A DNA stretch of 64,000 nt, from NCBI GenBank assembly GCA_030512335.1, contig JAULSU010000005.1, positions 1,178,001 to 1,242,000 on the forward strand, in the 5' to 3' direction. A model generated the notes under the pieces. The model was not told the DNA's origin and searched no databases. It was given only the letters and a program-made list of their open reading frames with translations. Every line of letters starts with the position of its first letter. Position 1 is the first letter of the stretch. Position numbers and translations under genes: made by a program. The DNA is from Immersiella caudata. Its lineage: Eukaryota; Ascomycota; Sordariomycetes; Sordariales; Lasiosphaeriaceae. Shown in pieces: positions 43,105 through 52,714 of this stretch.

Positions 43105-44330
43105 GTTCCCTGTACACTATTTTGCGTGCAAGCCGATGGTTTGAGTGGTAAGGCCGTGCCATAGGGGGGTCCGGCCAAGGTTGTCGGCTGAGTCAGGCTC
43201 GATGTTGGGTATCATGAGCAACCGATCGATGACCTCGGGGCTCCCCGTCTTTGCCGCCGTGGCTGCCTAAGAGGATAGCGTGCGGCTGGCAGAGTCTTTA
43301 CTGTTTGGGTTGACCTGGCTTTGCGCCAGCAGAACCCTCACCGCTGCGGCCGATCCGTTTCCCGCAGCCCATGAGAGCGGCATTCGGCCAAGGGTGTCGC
43401 GCCCCTTGTTGTTTTCAGGTCTGGACGGATTCCGTCTTGGCCCATCAGCAGTCGTGCCACCTCGTCCTTCCCAGCTGCTGCTGAAAAATGTAGCGGAGTG
43501 CCTCGGTATTTGACGCTGGTTTGTGCATTCACGTCAAGCCCCGCGACCAACAGCTGTTGAGCGATGTCCAAATAACCACCTGCTGCAGCGAGATGCAGGC
43601 CCGTTGCGCCGTCCTAGTTTGCATTGCTCAAGGCGCTCGGCCTGTGCTTGGCTATAGCCTCAAGGGCCTCGGGAAAGCCCCATGTGCAGGCCGCGGACAG
43701 GGGGTCTGGGGGATCCGATCCTGCATCTTTGCCGTGCCAGGCGCGCTTGAAGCTTTTGAGGTAATTCGTTACCCAGTTGGAATACTCCAAGCTACCTTCA
43801 GCTCCCATCATCCACTTCTCAAACTCGTCGTGTAGTGGTTTTTGTCGACGGCCGTTTTCTCCCGCTTCGACGCAGTGCCTTGGCCAATGTCTATTTGCGT
43901 ACCCCAAAGGTAGCTTTGAAGACACCGGACCGACTATAGGATCTCGAGGACTCAGTAATCGCAGAAAATGGGTTGCAACCTGACCGTGTGCTGCCATGTC
44001 GTAGAATTCCGTCTTGTCCACACGGTGCAGCTGGAGACACTCCTTCACGGAGATGTGGGCAAATTGTAGCACCTTGTCGGAATCTAGGAAAAGTAAGTTC
44101 CTGGTTGCCCGTTGAATCTTGAATTCTTCCTCCGCTGCAAATTCCTCGGAGGATAAGTCGACGTCGTCGGGAAATGAGGCAGCGAGAAGCTCCATCAAGA
44201 CCCGGATATTGGGGTGGCGCTGGCTGACCATGACCCATTGCAGCACCAACTTGGTATGGGTCGCGGCAGTTGTTCCTTCCGGTGCATTCCTTTCGTATAC
44301 TTCGTCCAATGCGTCTTTGCATTATACACA
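43105..44330 (-). pseudogene. NLR-like (STAND) ankyrin pseudogene, 3' fragment
   Basis: The first part resembles the region following a NACHT domain in fungal NLRs: KLVLQWVMVSQRHPNIRVLM and QFAHISVKECLQLH. Then come ankyrin units such as GYLDIAQQLLVAGLDVNAQ and RGTPLHFSAAAGKDEVARLL. A TAG at 43616-43614 interrupts the frame exactly between the NLR-like part and the first full ankyrin unit; CAG to TAG explains it. A frame change near 43400 and another in-frame TAG further on separate later units (PLSWAAGNGSAAAVRVLLA is still legible). No NACHT P-loop is found upstream, so the 5' half is missing. Tail-to-tail with the HET relic. Confidence 0.75.
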
Positions 44331-44592
44331 ATGGCCGTTCGATGGTTCCCCAACATGCTTAGCGAGGTCAAACACGGCAACAACTGCTCGTTATCGTCGT
44401 GGGGTGGCCGAGGCGAAGCCGAGGCCGGACCGGAGGAAGAATAAAGTGAAAAATCAAAAACAATAATAGCCAACTCGCTTGTATATAGAATATAGAACTA
44501 GGAGTTTCGTCACTGTTGGACTCTTCAGGGCATTGGTATATACACAAGTGCGGAGACGCACATTTCTCGGAAATCCGTGCGGAGACTGGTTT

Positions 44593-44832
44593 TGTCAGAA
44601 AACACTGCACGCTCGAATCCTGTGGAAATAATAGGGGTTGCAACTGATTGATGCAATGGCTTGTTCTTGGTTCCGGCTTGTAGCCAGAACCCCTTTCTTT
44701 ATAGAGCTCTCCGTAGGATTCTGACTTCGTCACTGTGGTGGCTCGGTCTTATTGGTGGTCTGGCATTGCTAGGCATTCAGTCAGCTTCGCTGGCTAGTTG
44801 CCCGGGGCCCCTGAACTACTTTCTTTTTGACA
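44593..44832 (+). mobile_element. Short non-autonomous inverted-repeat element, copy A
   Basis: A 240-bp segment beginning TGTCAGAAAACACTGCAC and ending CTTTCTTTTTGACA. It aligns along its whole length with the reverse complement of 59240-59474. Shared blocks include GGTTC-GGCTT-AGCCAGAAC (a hairpin), CTTTATAGA, CGTAGGATTC, CTTCGTCA and CAGTCAGCTTCGCTG. No open frame, so it would need a transposase in trans. No convincing target-site duplication. Confidence 0.65.
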
Positions 44833-44962
44833 ATAATACTGTAAAATCACTCTAATATTAGAAAAAGGAGTAAGTATAGTATATGCGTGAAGCAGTCTCT
44901 ATACCTACTCTGTCTTTAAAAAGGCACGGAAAGTAAGGTAAATACTAATATAAGTTACTTTA

Positions 44963-45598
44963 ACGTGCGTGATAAGCGAGTCGTACGGATAAGCGAGTCG
45001 TACACTTTCTTGGCACCGCTGCCTTTCCTACTTCATTCACCCACACTACCACCAACTTGCCATGGATTCGCTTCCAGCAGAATCTCGAATAATCCTAGCC
45101 CTCAGGGCTATGGAAAATAATCTAAAACTCAGCCTTCGAAGCGCAGCGGCAATCTACAAGATTCCACTAATAACCCTCTCCGATCGACGCGCTGGTAAAC
45201 CTGCACGACGCGATACTCTAGCTAACTCACGTAAGCTTACGGATTTGGAAGAAAATACGATTATTTAGTATATAATTAAGCTATGTACACGTGTATTCCA
45301 CCCTTGGCTTTATTATGTGGAAGATATGGTTAACCGATTGTTACGTGAACGCGACGCGCCCCCTGTCGGTAAACGCTGGGCTTATAACTTTGTTAAACGC
45401 CAGCCAGAGCTCTAAACGCGTTTATCGCGTAAATACGACTACTAAAGGGCTAAATGCGAAGATCTAAAGATTATTAGCGAGTGGTTTACCTTTGTGGATA
45501 ATATGAAGGCCAAGTATGGTATCCTTGATAAAGATACGTATAATTTCGACGAGACTGGCTTTATAATAGGTATTATCACTCCCACTATGGTAGTTACT
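44963..45598 (+). mobile_element. Fot1/pogo-like DNA transposon, truncated and mutated
   Basis: A TA dinucleotide at 44961-44962 is followed by ACGTGCG, a typical start for Fot1-type inverted repeats, then two direct copies of GATAAGCGAGTCGTAC within the first 50 bp. The transposase relic begins with MDSLPAESRIILALRAMENN at 45062 (psq-type helix-turn-helix), continues through a CENPB-like segment and reaches YNFDETGF, which holds the first catalytic Asp of the DDE triad. Stops at 45266-45268 and two further positions are mostly explained by C-to-T changes. The frame is cut at 45598 by the chromovirus LTR, and the 3' half of the transposon is not found on the other side. Confidence 0.8.
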
Positions 45599-46088
45599 TG
45601 TGACGACCTGCGGGCCACCCTTGTGGCCGGAACGGACCGACGTGTCCCCGCAGGCGCCACAGTACAGGGCACCGTGTAGCAACCACTTAACACTGTGTGA
45701 TCTGTGCCAAGGAATCCGCTCTGTCACAGATCAAGCAGAGACCCACAGAGCACTTGCTCTGTGATCTGTAAACACCAAGGGACGGAGCAACAGATCAAGG
45801 TACAAGTTACATCTCCATTAGTTAGTATAGATAGCCATCATCGTACCCACGATGGTGTGAGGAACCTTCTGTTCCTCACGCAAGTATTCGCTCGTCAATT
45901 GAACTACCTTCGATTGTGTCCTACTGCACCAACACTTGGAGTGTTGCTCTGTCTTATAGTGACATACGACCATCCTTGACCAGTGAACCCCCGTCTGTAA
46001 GGACTTGCCTCTGCACTACTCCTCTCTGCCCACCCATTCTATCTAACGACCCTGCCGACCGCCTGTCGACAGGCCAGAGGTCGTAACA
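45599..46088 (+). repeat. 5' LTR (490 bp)
   Basis: Starts TGTGACGACC and ends GGTCGTAACA, so the terminal ten bases are imperfect inverted repeats with TG...CA ends. Inside are a 9-bp palindrome around 45744-45763 (CACAGAGCA and TGCTCTGTG) and a 9-bp hairpin at 45857-45879. A TATA-like TAGTATAGAT lies about 50 bp upstream of the latter. Confidence 0.95.
45857..45879 (+). promoter_or_regulatory. LTR hairpin next to putative transcript start
   Basis: GTGAGGAAC and GTTCCTCAC pair perfectly over a five-base loop. The hairpin ends where the sequence complementary to the primer-binding site begins (45878-45887). In Tf1-type elements the very 5' end of the RNA pairs with the primer site, so transcription may start here. 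Inferred, not shown. Confidence 0.45.
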
Positions 46089-46090
46089 CG

Positions 46091-46100
46091 ATACTTGCGT
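46091..46100 (+). promoter_or_regulatory. Putative self-priming site (PBS)
   Basis: Two bases after the LTR, ATACTTGCGT is the exact complement of ACGCAAGTAT at 45878-45887 within the LTR. No tRNA-Met-type TGGTA primer site is present. This is the arrangement expected for Tf1/sushi-type self-priming. Confidence 0.6.
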
Positions 46101-46140
46101 CTACCCTTTAGAGACCAGTATTACAGAGCTTACAGACACC

Positions 46141-48777
46141 ATGTCCGCCGTTGGATCCTCATCGCAAAACCCCTCTAGGGGTAACAACAACGATGGGACC
46201 GACGACGTGTCCCTTCCCTCTCCTCCTCAACCTACCAGCCCGGAGACCTCGGACAATGACGAACTCACTAGAGACGAACTCCGAACCCTGATGGGAAAGT
46301 TCGTCAACTCCCTAGCGAGGTCTAATGCCACCGATTCAGCAATCGCTGCACGAACGATCAAAACCGGCAATCCCAAGCCCTTCACAGGGAAGGCCTCGGA
46401 ACTTTCACCATGGCTTACTCACCTGCAACTCAACTTCCGTTTGCAGAACACTTCCCGGATCGAGACCAAGATCATGTACGCAGCCTCCTGGATGGAAGGA
46501 GACCCCAGCCTATGGTTCAATGGAATCCTCAACGACTATTTCTCGTCCGTCCCCGACGAAAGGCGACCTATCACTGCCAGAATCTTCGACGCAGACGAAG
46601 GATGGGTCAACTTCGAACACGAGATCACCAGGATGTACGGAGAACGCGACGAACAAAAGCAAGCCGAAGACCGCTTGGAACGGCTGGGCCAGACTAGCTC
46701 GGCTGCAGCCTATCTTTCCGCCTTCAATCGAGACCGCTACCGAGTCAACTGGGATGAGTCTGCTCTTAAGCACCGCTTCTACAAGGGCCTCAAACCCCAA
46801 GTCAAGGACGAGCTGTGCAAGTTGGATCGCTACGCACTTGATTTCGACGACTACGCCAATGAAGCCATCAAGATCGACGCTCGCCTGTATGAACGAAAGA
46901 TGGAAGATCGAGGACGCTACCAAACGCCTAAACCACAGCCGAAGGCCAACGAAGGAAAGAAGTACCGACACCGGAGCACCGCACACGGTACCCACCCAGG
47001 ACCAATGGATATCGGCATGGTGGGAAAAAGCGGAAAGAGCGCCCAGGGCCCGAACCCTAAGCCCAAGGATAAGTCGAAAATCCAGTGTTTCAACTGCAAC
47101 AAAAACGGTCATTACGCACGGGAATGCCGCCAGGAGAAAAAGAAGGTCAGGTTCGACCCGTTACCAGAAGGAAAGACCGTTCGATCCAACAGCAAGGATG
47201 AAGTCACTATACGAATGGTCAACTCGGGAAGCGACGACGACCCGACCACTTCCCTACCCCACTGGTCGGAAACCGATGACGAATACACCAGTGCAAGCGA
47301 AACCCAGTACGGGGATCCCCCGGAGCGACTACCCCTCTCAGGAGACACCGCCAGGGTAGTACGAGAACTCGCCGAAGGGATGGGTCAGCATTTCACCCGA
47401 GACACACCACCCCCCAGTGAGCACATGGCGGAGGAACGGAGACTGAGGAATCGGGAACAAGGAGTGCCTATCCCTAGCTTGGAGACCCAACTAGCGACAC
47501 TCGGAGCCAACATACCCAGGTCAAGTAGGGTTCCCCGGGGGGTTCAGGTTGCAGAAGACCGACCTACGGAAGGAACGCCTGCGTGGGACGAGGTACCTGA
47601 GGTGCAGGTCGACCAAGACCGACTCAGGGAACGAATCTCGGTCCCTTTAGGCCGAGGAATAATCCGAGGATCACGAAGAACGATGACCACCCCGAGACGC
47701 GACATGTTCCCCGGATGGGTCCAGAGAGCACGGGAGCACTACGTACAAAGCATGTTGTACGAAAGCCTGCCTGACGCCGAGAAGGAGCGTCAACAACACC
47801 GGGAATGGGCCGCCTCTAACAGAAACGCGCCAGCAGGTGGCCTGGGGAGTGTCTCTCCCAGAAACTACTACCAATTTCCTAACGTACGGCAAGCCCGAGT
47901 TTCCATGGCCAGATACCTAGGGAACCACCACACATTCTACGGACCGGAATCGCTTTACCAGAAAGCACTGACCGAGATTCGTGTAGTCAAGGAAAGCATA
48001 AACCCGGCAACCGAAACGTCCATAACGCTCACCCTCCGAGGACAATTCTGCAACGCCATGAGAAGGTTCGTCAACGAACTAGAATTCGAACAGAGGGCAG
48101 AAGGAATCTACAACCCCCCCAGCTCCGTCTACCATTGGGGAGACTGGGAAGAGATTCCCGTGGTGAAGCGAACAACGGCTGGAAGAACGCTCAGCATGCC
48201 AAGCCTCGACTTACGCACCTCCACCCTCGGGGCCCTCCGAGGAGAGGAAGAACATTCGAAGATCCTTTGGATCAGTTGTGTCCACGACTTCTGCGACCTC
48301 CCCGCCCACAGGGGAATGAAGACATACTATGATCACTGGCCCACCATCCAAGAAGGAGGATCCGTGGCCTGTGTTTATGAGGGTATGCCTCAGAGTCACT
48401 ACCAGGTACTTTCAGGAGGAACAAACCTCACGCTGTTCAACAACATCCCTGTGGCATGTACGGATGAGGGAAGGAAGGAACAGACGTTGGCTCGATGTCC
48501 CCGTCCTTCCTGCCCTATCCACCAGGACCTTAAGACCCGTGATTGGCATCACCGGTTCCACCAAGGAACGTACGAAAACAGCGTCTTCGGAAACAACGCA
48601 TGGCCGCTCATCCCCGAGTTCAGGCGAATGTGCGCCATCGAAGCCCAAGAAGCCGATTGGAACCTGAGGAAGGATGCCGAGCACCTCACGTACCACGTCC
48701 GAGCAATCCATGAAGCTCACCCCCGAATCCGCCTGGGAAACGGATTCAGGCCCTCCGCCAGGGCCGGAAACCAGTGA
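46141..48777 (+). CDS. gag: Chromovirus Gag with long C-terminal extension
   Basis: 878 residues. The first 300 residues are a retrotransposon capsid-type domain (KPFTGKASELSPWLTHLQL at about 80-98, and AAYLSAFNRDRYRVNW). One zinc knuckle, CFNCNKNGHYAREC, lies at 316-329 and should bind the RNA genome. Ty3/gypsy Gag proteins normally end soon after the knuckle; here about 550 further residues follow. They include an acidic/Ser segment, a helical part and a Cys/His-rich region with CPRPSCPIHQ and WHHRFHQGTYEN. No protease motif is found in this extension; the protease is in pol. The stop TGA (48775-48777) overlaps the start of the pol frame. Confidence 0.88.
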   Translation: MSAVGSSSQNPSRGNNNDGTDDVSLPSPPQPTSPETSDNDELTRDELRTLMGKFVNSLARSNATDSAIAARTIKTGNPKPFTGKASELSPWLTHLQLNFRLQNTSRIETKIMYAASWMEGDPSLWFNGILNDYFSSVPDERRPITARIFDADEGWVNFEHEITRMYGERDEQKQAEDRLERLGQTSSAAAYLSAFNRDRYRVNWDESALKHRFYKGLKPQVKDELCKLDRYALDFDDYANEAIKIDARLYERKMEDRGRYQTPKPQPKANEGKKYRHRSTAHGTHPGPMDIGMVGKSGKSAQGPNPKPKDKSKIQCFNCNKNGHYARECRQEKKKVRFDPLPEGKTVRSNSKDEVTIRMVNSGSDDDPTTSLPHWSETDDEYTSASETQYGDPPERLPLSGDTARVVRELAEGMGQHFTRDTPPPSEHMAEERRLRNREQGVPIPSLETQLATLGANIPRSSRVPRGVQVAEDRPTEGTPAWDEVPEVQVDQDRLRERISVPLGRGIIRGSRRTMTTPRRDMFPGWVQRAREHYVQSMLYESLPDAEKERQQHREWAASNRNAPAGGLGSVSPRNYYQFPNVRQARVSMARYLGNHHTFYGPESLYQKALTEIRVVKESINPATETSITLTLRGQFCNAMRRFVNELEFEQRAEGIYNPPSSVYHWGDWEEIPVVKRTTAGRTLSMPSLDLRTSTLGALRGEEEHSKILWISCVHDFCDLPAHRGMKTYYDHWPTIQEGGSVACVYEGMPQSHYQVLSGGTNLTLFNNIPVACTDEGRKEQTLARCPRPSCPIHQDLKTRDWHHRFHQGTYENSVFGNNAWPLIPEFRRMCAIEAQEADWNLRKDAEHLTYHVRAIHEAHPRIRLGNGFRPSARAGNQ

Positions 48778-51700
48778 ACCGCTGGTTGGCAAAAGCCACG
48801 AGACGAAGAAGAGGCACTCGTCGGCTAGGCCAAGGAAGACCTCTTAATGACAGAACCATCATGATGACCCACCTCGAGGAAGAAAGAAACCATTGGTCTG
48901 TCTATGTGGACGCAACGGATGGGCTTGGGAAACCATTCCGCGCACGAGCAATAATCGACAGCGGCAGCGCTGCCGATATCATTGACCCCAAGCTGGTCAA
49001 CAAGAAACAACTCCCTTACCGAAAACGAGCGCAAGAAACGACAATCCGCTCTGGAGAAGGAGAACTCTACGCTTACAATAACGGGAAGCTCACTCACGAG
49101 GCACCACTTTTGATCACGGTGGACGGCAACGAACAACAAGTGACCTTCGACATCCTACCAGTCTTTGGCTACGACATAATCCTAGGCAAGCCATGGCTGA
49201 AGAAGTACAACCCCGCGATCGACTGGAACGCTGGCCAGCTAAGTTTCAGCCGACGGGAAGAACCCAAGGATCCAGGCTCCAGTAGCCGGATTATACCAAC
49301 CAGTATACCACAGGGGCATACCGAACGGTATAATATGGGTGTTAAACCGGATAGCGTACCCGCTGAGGACGACCCGAAGAACGCTGAGGTCGATGAACTA
49401 TCCCCACTGTGGATACGGTTTCATGAGACGGACGATCCGCACGACTCAGGTTACGAATCTGGTGACGACCAGAAGGTGCAGTTGCGTCGACAACCACCAA
49501 AGAAGACGGCAGGACAACGAGATGCCCAGCCGCAACAACAGGCTCCGGATAGCCTGTCCAAGGTTCCGAAGGAATACCGGAAGTATTCAGTGTTTGGAGA
49601 GAAGCTGCTACGCTTGCCGGACCACGGACCCTTCGACCATAAGATCGAACTGAAGCCAGGGGCTCAGTTGAAATCCTTCCCAACATACCACCTCAACCCT
49701 CGGCAAGCCGAGGCCCTCCGGGAGTACATCGAAGAAAACCTTGCCCTAGGATTCATCCAGAAATCCCAGTCACCGGCAGGTTACCCAGTATTGTTCGTAC
49801 CCAGAAAGGACGGCAAACTGCGCATGGTAGTCGATTACCGTTCGTTAAACGAAGTTACCATCAAGAATCGATACCCGCTGCCCCTGATTAACGAGTTTGG
49901 AGAGAGGATCGCCGGGGCAGATCGGTTCTCCTCGTTCGATTCTCCAAACGCGTTCGGTCACAAACGAATCGCCGCAGGAGACGAGTGGAAGACCGCATTC
50001 CGAACACGCCTGGGCCACTACGAATATCGGGTGATGCCTTTCGGGCTCACCAACGCCCCCGCAACGTACCAGAGCATGATCGACCACGTTCTCCGCCCCT
50101 TTATCGACAAGTTTGTGTTCGTCTACCTTGACGATATCCTCGTCTACTCGAAAGGAGATAAGGAACATCGCAAACATGTCCATCTCGTCCTCTCCGCCCT
50201 GGAAAAAGCCAACTTAACGGTGAACCCCAACAAGAGCCAATTCCACGTCCAGGAACTCGATTTCCTAGGATTCAGAATCTCACCCGGAAGGATAGAGATG
50301 CAGAAGTCAAAGGTCGAGGCAGTCACGAACTGGCCGACACCCACTTCACAAACAGGAGTTCAAGCCTTTATTGGCTTTGCAAACTTCTATCGACGGTTCA
50401 TACGACACTTCGCCAAGATTGCTAAACCGCTCCACGAGCTCACGGGCGAAGGAAAACCGTTCGTATGGACAGAACGACAACAAAAGGCGTTCGACGAGTT
50501 AAAACACGCCTTCACAACAGCACCAGTACTAGCACTCCCCGATTTCTCGAAACCTTTCAGGGTTGAGACCGACGCTTCCGATTTCGCCTGCGGCGGAGTG
50601 CTGAGCCAGATCGGAGCCGATGGACTCCGACACCCCGTGGCCTTTTTGTCAAAAGGGATCCACGGACCAGCACTAAGATACCCCATCCACGATAAAGAAT
50701 TAATGGCCATCATCTGGTGTTTCACGGAATGGGCTCCTTACCTCAGTGGCACAGAGGAACCAGTCGAGGTCCTGTCCGACCATGACAACCTACGCTATTT
50801 CCTGACGAAGAAACTCAGTCCCCGGCAAACAAGATGGGCTGAGCTAATGGCACCATTCCATTTCAAGATCCACCACGTCAAGGGAACGGAAAACGGAAGA
50901 GCTGACGCCCTTAGCCGTCGCCACGACCACCAGGAGAACGCCAAAGACCTCGAACCAGTCACAATGTTTGTTCTAGCAGCCGATGGAACCCTGGAACATA
51001 CACCACAAGTCTCAGACGACTGGATGCCAGAAGAGGCACAGGTTTTCATGAACCAATACCCGGACTGGGAAGTCAACGATAGTATTCAACTCTTCACCAA
51101 CTCCTGCCAAGAATACCGTGTTAAATGGCAACAGGACGACTATCAGGCAAAGAGGCAGGACTTCCCCGGGTACTGTGGCACCTCCTGCCAAGTCAGAGGA
51201 CCTTGCCCAGACTGCGAAAAGACCAACGAACTATTGAAAGAAATAGAAGGAGGACCCCGATCGAGTGATCTCCTCTTCTACAAAGGGAAACCCTACATCC
51301 ACACACCCTCGAAGCGGAAGAAGTACATTCAACAGGTACACGGAGCAAGAGTTGGAGGACACATGGGAAGAGCAAAAACGCTTTCACAAGCACAACAAGG
51401 ATACGCCTTCCCAGGAATGAAAAAACTGGTGGAAGAGGTTGTCGATAACTGCGATGTCTGCAACCGAACGAAAACACGCAGACATAAGCCTTACGGGCTT
51501 CTCGAACCACTTCCAACCCCCCGCGCACCATGGAGTTCCATTTCGATGGACTTCATCACTGGGATCCCCGACTCTAAGGATCCAGCAACAAACGTCAGCT
51601 ACGACTCCATTTGGGTAGTCGTCGACAGAATGACGAAATGGGCATATTTCTTGCCATGCTCAACACGAACGACAGCCGAACAACTTGCTTACCTCTTCGA

Positions 51701-52637
51701 GCGGCATATCGTCTCCCAACACCTTTGGCCTGACGATATCGTTTCCGATCGAGACAAGCTGTTTGTCTCCAAGTTCTGGCAAGGATTGATGCAACGAATG
51801 GGTGTGAAGAGCAAGCTGTCAACAGCCTTTCACCCCCAGACCGACGGACAAACGGAGCGCCTGAATCAGACCCTTGAAACATACCTCCGAGCGTTTGTCA
51901 ACTTCGAACAAGACAACTGGCTTGAGCTGTTGCCAACAGCACAGATAGCCTACAATACCACTATCGTCGAGTCAACCAAGATCTCCCCATTCTTCGCACT
52001 TTTCGGCCGGGAACCGGAGCTCCGCAGGGGGCCACCTACGAATGCGCCCCGAGCCGCCGTCCGAGCCGACCGACTTCAGGAGCTGCACGACCACCTGAGG
52101 GCCGAACTCGAATTCACCCGCGAACGAATGAAGGGATACTACGATAATAAAAGAGCCGAGGGACCGACTCTCCAGGAAGGAGACCCAGTCTACCTTTTTT
52201 CGCGAAATTTACACACCCAACGACCGAGCCGTAAACTCGACTTCAAGAAACTCGGACCGTTCCTCGTCAAAAGGAAGATCGCTACCTCCAATTACGAACT
52301 CGATCTACCCACCTCCATGAAGGTACGGACCAAGGTTTTTCACGTTTCCCTCCTCGAGCCAGCACCAAGGAACGTCCCGCTCGAGAAGAAGATCGAAGTG
52401 CACGCCGACGAAGAAGACTTCGATGTCGAAGAAATCCTGGATTCACAATATCGCAAAGGCAAACTTCATTATCTCATCAGATGGCTAGACTACGGCCCCG
52501 AGTCGAACTCTTGGGAGCCAGTCGACAATCTCTCCTGCCCTGAACTAATCGAGAAATTCCACCGCGAAAATCCAGATCGACCACAACCAGCAAAAAGACG
52601 CCACCCCCAGAGGACCACGGCGCGAAGGGCACTATGA
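48774..52637 (+). CDS. pol: Chromovirus Pol polyprotein (PR-RT-RH-IN-chromodomain)
   Basis: 1,287 codons in the -1 frame relative to gag, opening with GTG overlapping the gag stop as GTGA; the first ATG is at 48861. Domains in order: protease with active Asp in IIDSGSAADII (near 48957); reverse transcriptase with MPFGLTNAPATYQ and the catalytic VYLDDILVYSK (near 50120); RNase H with VETDASDFACGG and YPIHDKELMAII; integrase with an HHCC finger (HMGRAK ... CDVCNRTK) and the DDE set in SMDFITG, SDRDKLF and DGQTERLNQ; and a C-terminal chromodomain (FDVEEILDSQYRKGKLHYLI, WEPVDNL), which targets integration to modified chromatin and defines chromoviruses. All catalytic residues are present, so the element may be active. 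Translation probably needs -1 frameshifting or reinitiation. Confidence 0.93.
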   Translation: MNRWLAKATRRRRGTRRLGQGRPLNDRTIMMTHLEEERNHWSVYVDATDGLGKPFRARAIIDSGSAADIIDPKLVNKKQLPYRKRAQETTIRSGEGELYAYNNGKLTHEAPLLITVDGNEQQVTFDILPVFGYDIILGKPWLKKYNPAIDWNAGQLSFSRREEPKDPGSSSRIIPTSIPQGHTERYNMGVKPDSVPAEDDPKNAEVDELSPLWIRFHETDDPHDSGYESGDDQKVQLRRQPPKKTAGQRDAQPQQQAPDSLSKVPKEYRKYSVFGEKLLRLPDHGPFDHKIELKPGAQLKSFPTYHLNPRQAEALREYIEENLALGFIQKSQSPAGYPVLFVPRKDGKLRMVVDYRSLNEVTIKNRYPLPLINEFGERIAGADRFSSFDSPNAFGHKRIAAGDEWKTAFRTRLGHYEYRVMPFGLTNAPATYQSMIDHVLRPFIDKFVFVYLDDILVYSKGDKEHRKHVHLVLSALEKANLTVNPNKSQFHVQELDFLGFRISPGRIEMQKSKVEAVTNWPTPTSQTGVQAFIGFANFYRRFIRHFAKIAKPLHELTGEGKPFVWTERQQKAFDELKHAFTTAPVLALPDFSKPFRVETDASDFACGGVLSQIGADGLRHPVAFLSKGIHGPALRYPIHDKELMAIIWCFTEWAPYLSGTEEPVEVLSDHDNLRYFLTKKLSPRQTRWAELMAPFHFKIHHVKGTENGRADALSRRHDHQENAKDLEPVTMFVLAADGTLEHTPQVSDDWMPEEAQVFMNQYPDWEVNDSIQLFTNSCQEYRVKWQQDDYQAKRQDFPGYCGTSCQVRGPCPDCEKTNELLKEIEGGPRSSDLLFYKGKPYIHTPSKRKKYIQQVHGARVGGHMGRAKTLSQAQQGYAFPGMKKLVEEVVDNCDVCNRTKTRRHKPYGLLEPLPTPRAPWSSISMDFITGIPDSKDPATNVSYDSIWVVVDRMTKWAYFLPCSTRTTAEQLAYLFERHIVSQHLWPDDIVSDRDKLFVSKFWQGLMQRMGVKSKLSTAFHPQTDGQTERLNQTLETYLRAFVNFEQDNWLELLPTAQIAYNTTIVESTKISPFFALFGREPELRRGPPTNAPRAAVRADRLQELHDHLRAELEFTRERMKGYYDNKRAEGPTLQEGDPVYLFSRNLHTQRPSRKLDFKKLGPFLVKRKIATSNYELDLPTSMKVRTKVFHVSLLEPAPRNVPLEKKIEVHADEEDFDVEEILDSQYRKGKLHYLIRWLDYGPESNSWEPVDNLSCPELIEKFHRENPDRPQPAKRRHPQRTTARRAL

Positions 52638-52714
52638 TGGTATTGTTAGCCATGCAAAAAGAACCGCTCAACTTGCGGTTTCACCTGGCAGGAGAAACAG
52701 CAAGTTGAGGGTAG

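Noticed and set aside
45749..45777. CRISPR-like array suggested by palindromic LTR repeats
   Set aside because: These are single hairpins in a eukaryotic LTR; there are no regularly spaced repeats.
45599..46088. Repeated small open frames within the LTRs
   Set aside because: They occur because the LTR is repeated; none has protein-like features.
49900..49990. Apparent damage of the first RT catalytic block (SSFDSPNAFGHKR)
   Set aside because: The catalytic Asp is still present and the downstream consensus is normal, so I treat it as divergence rather than inactivation.
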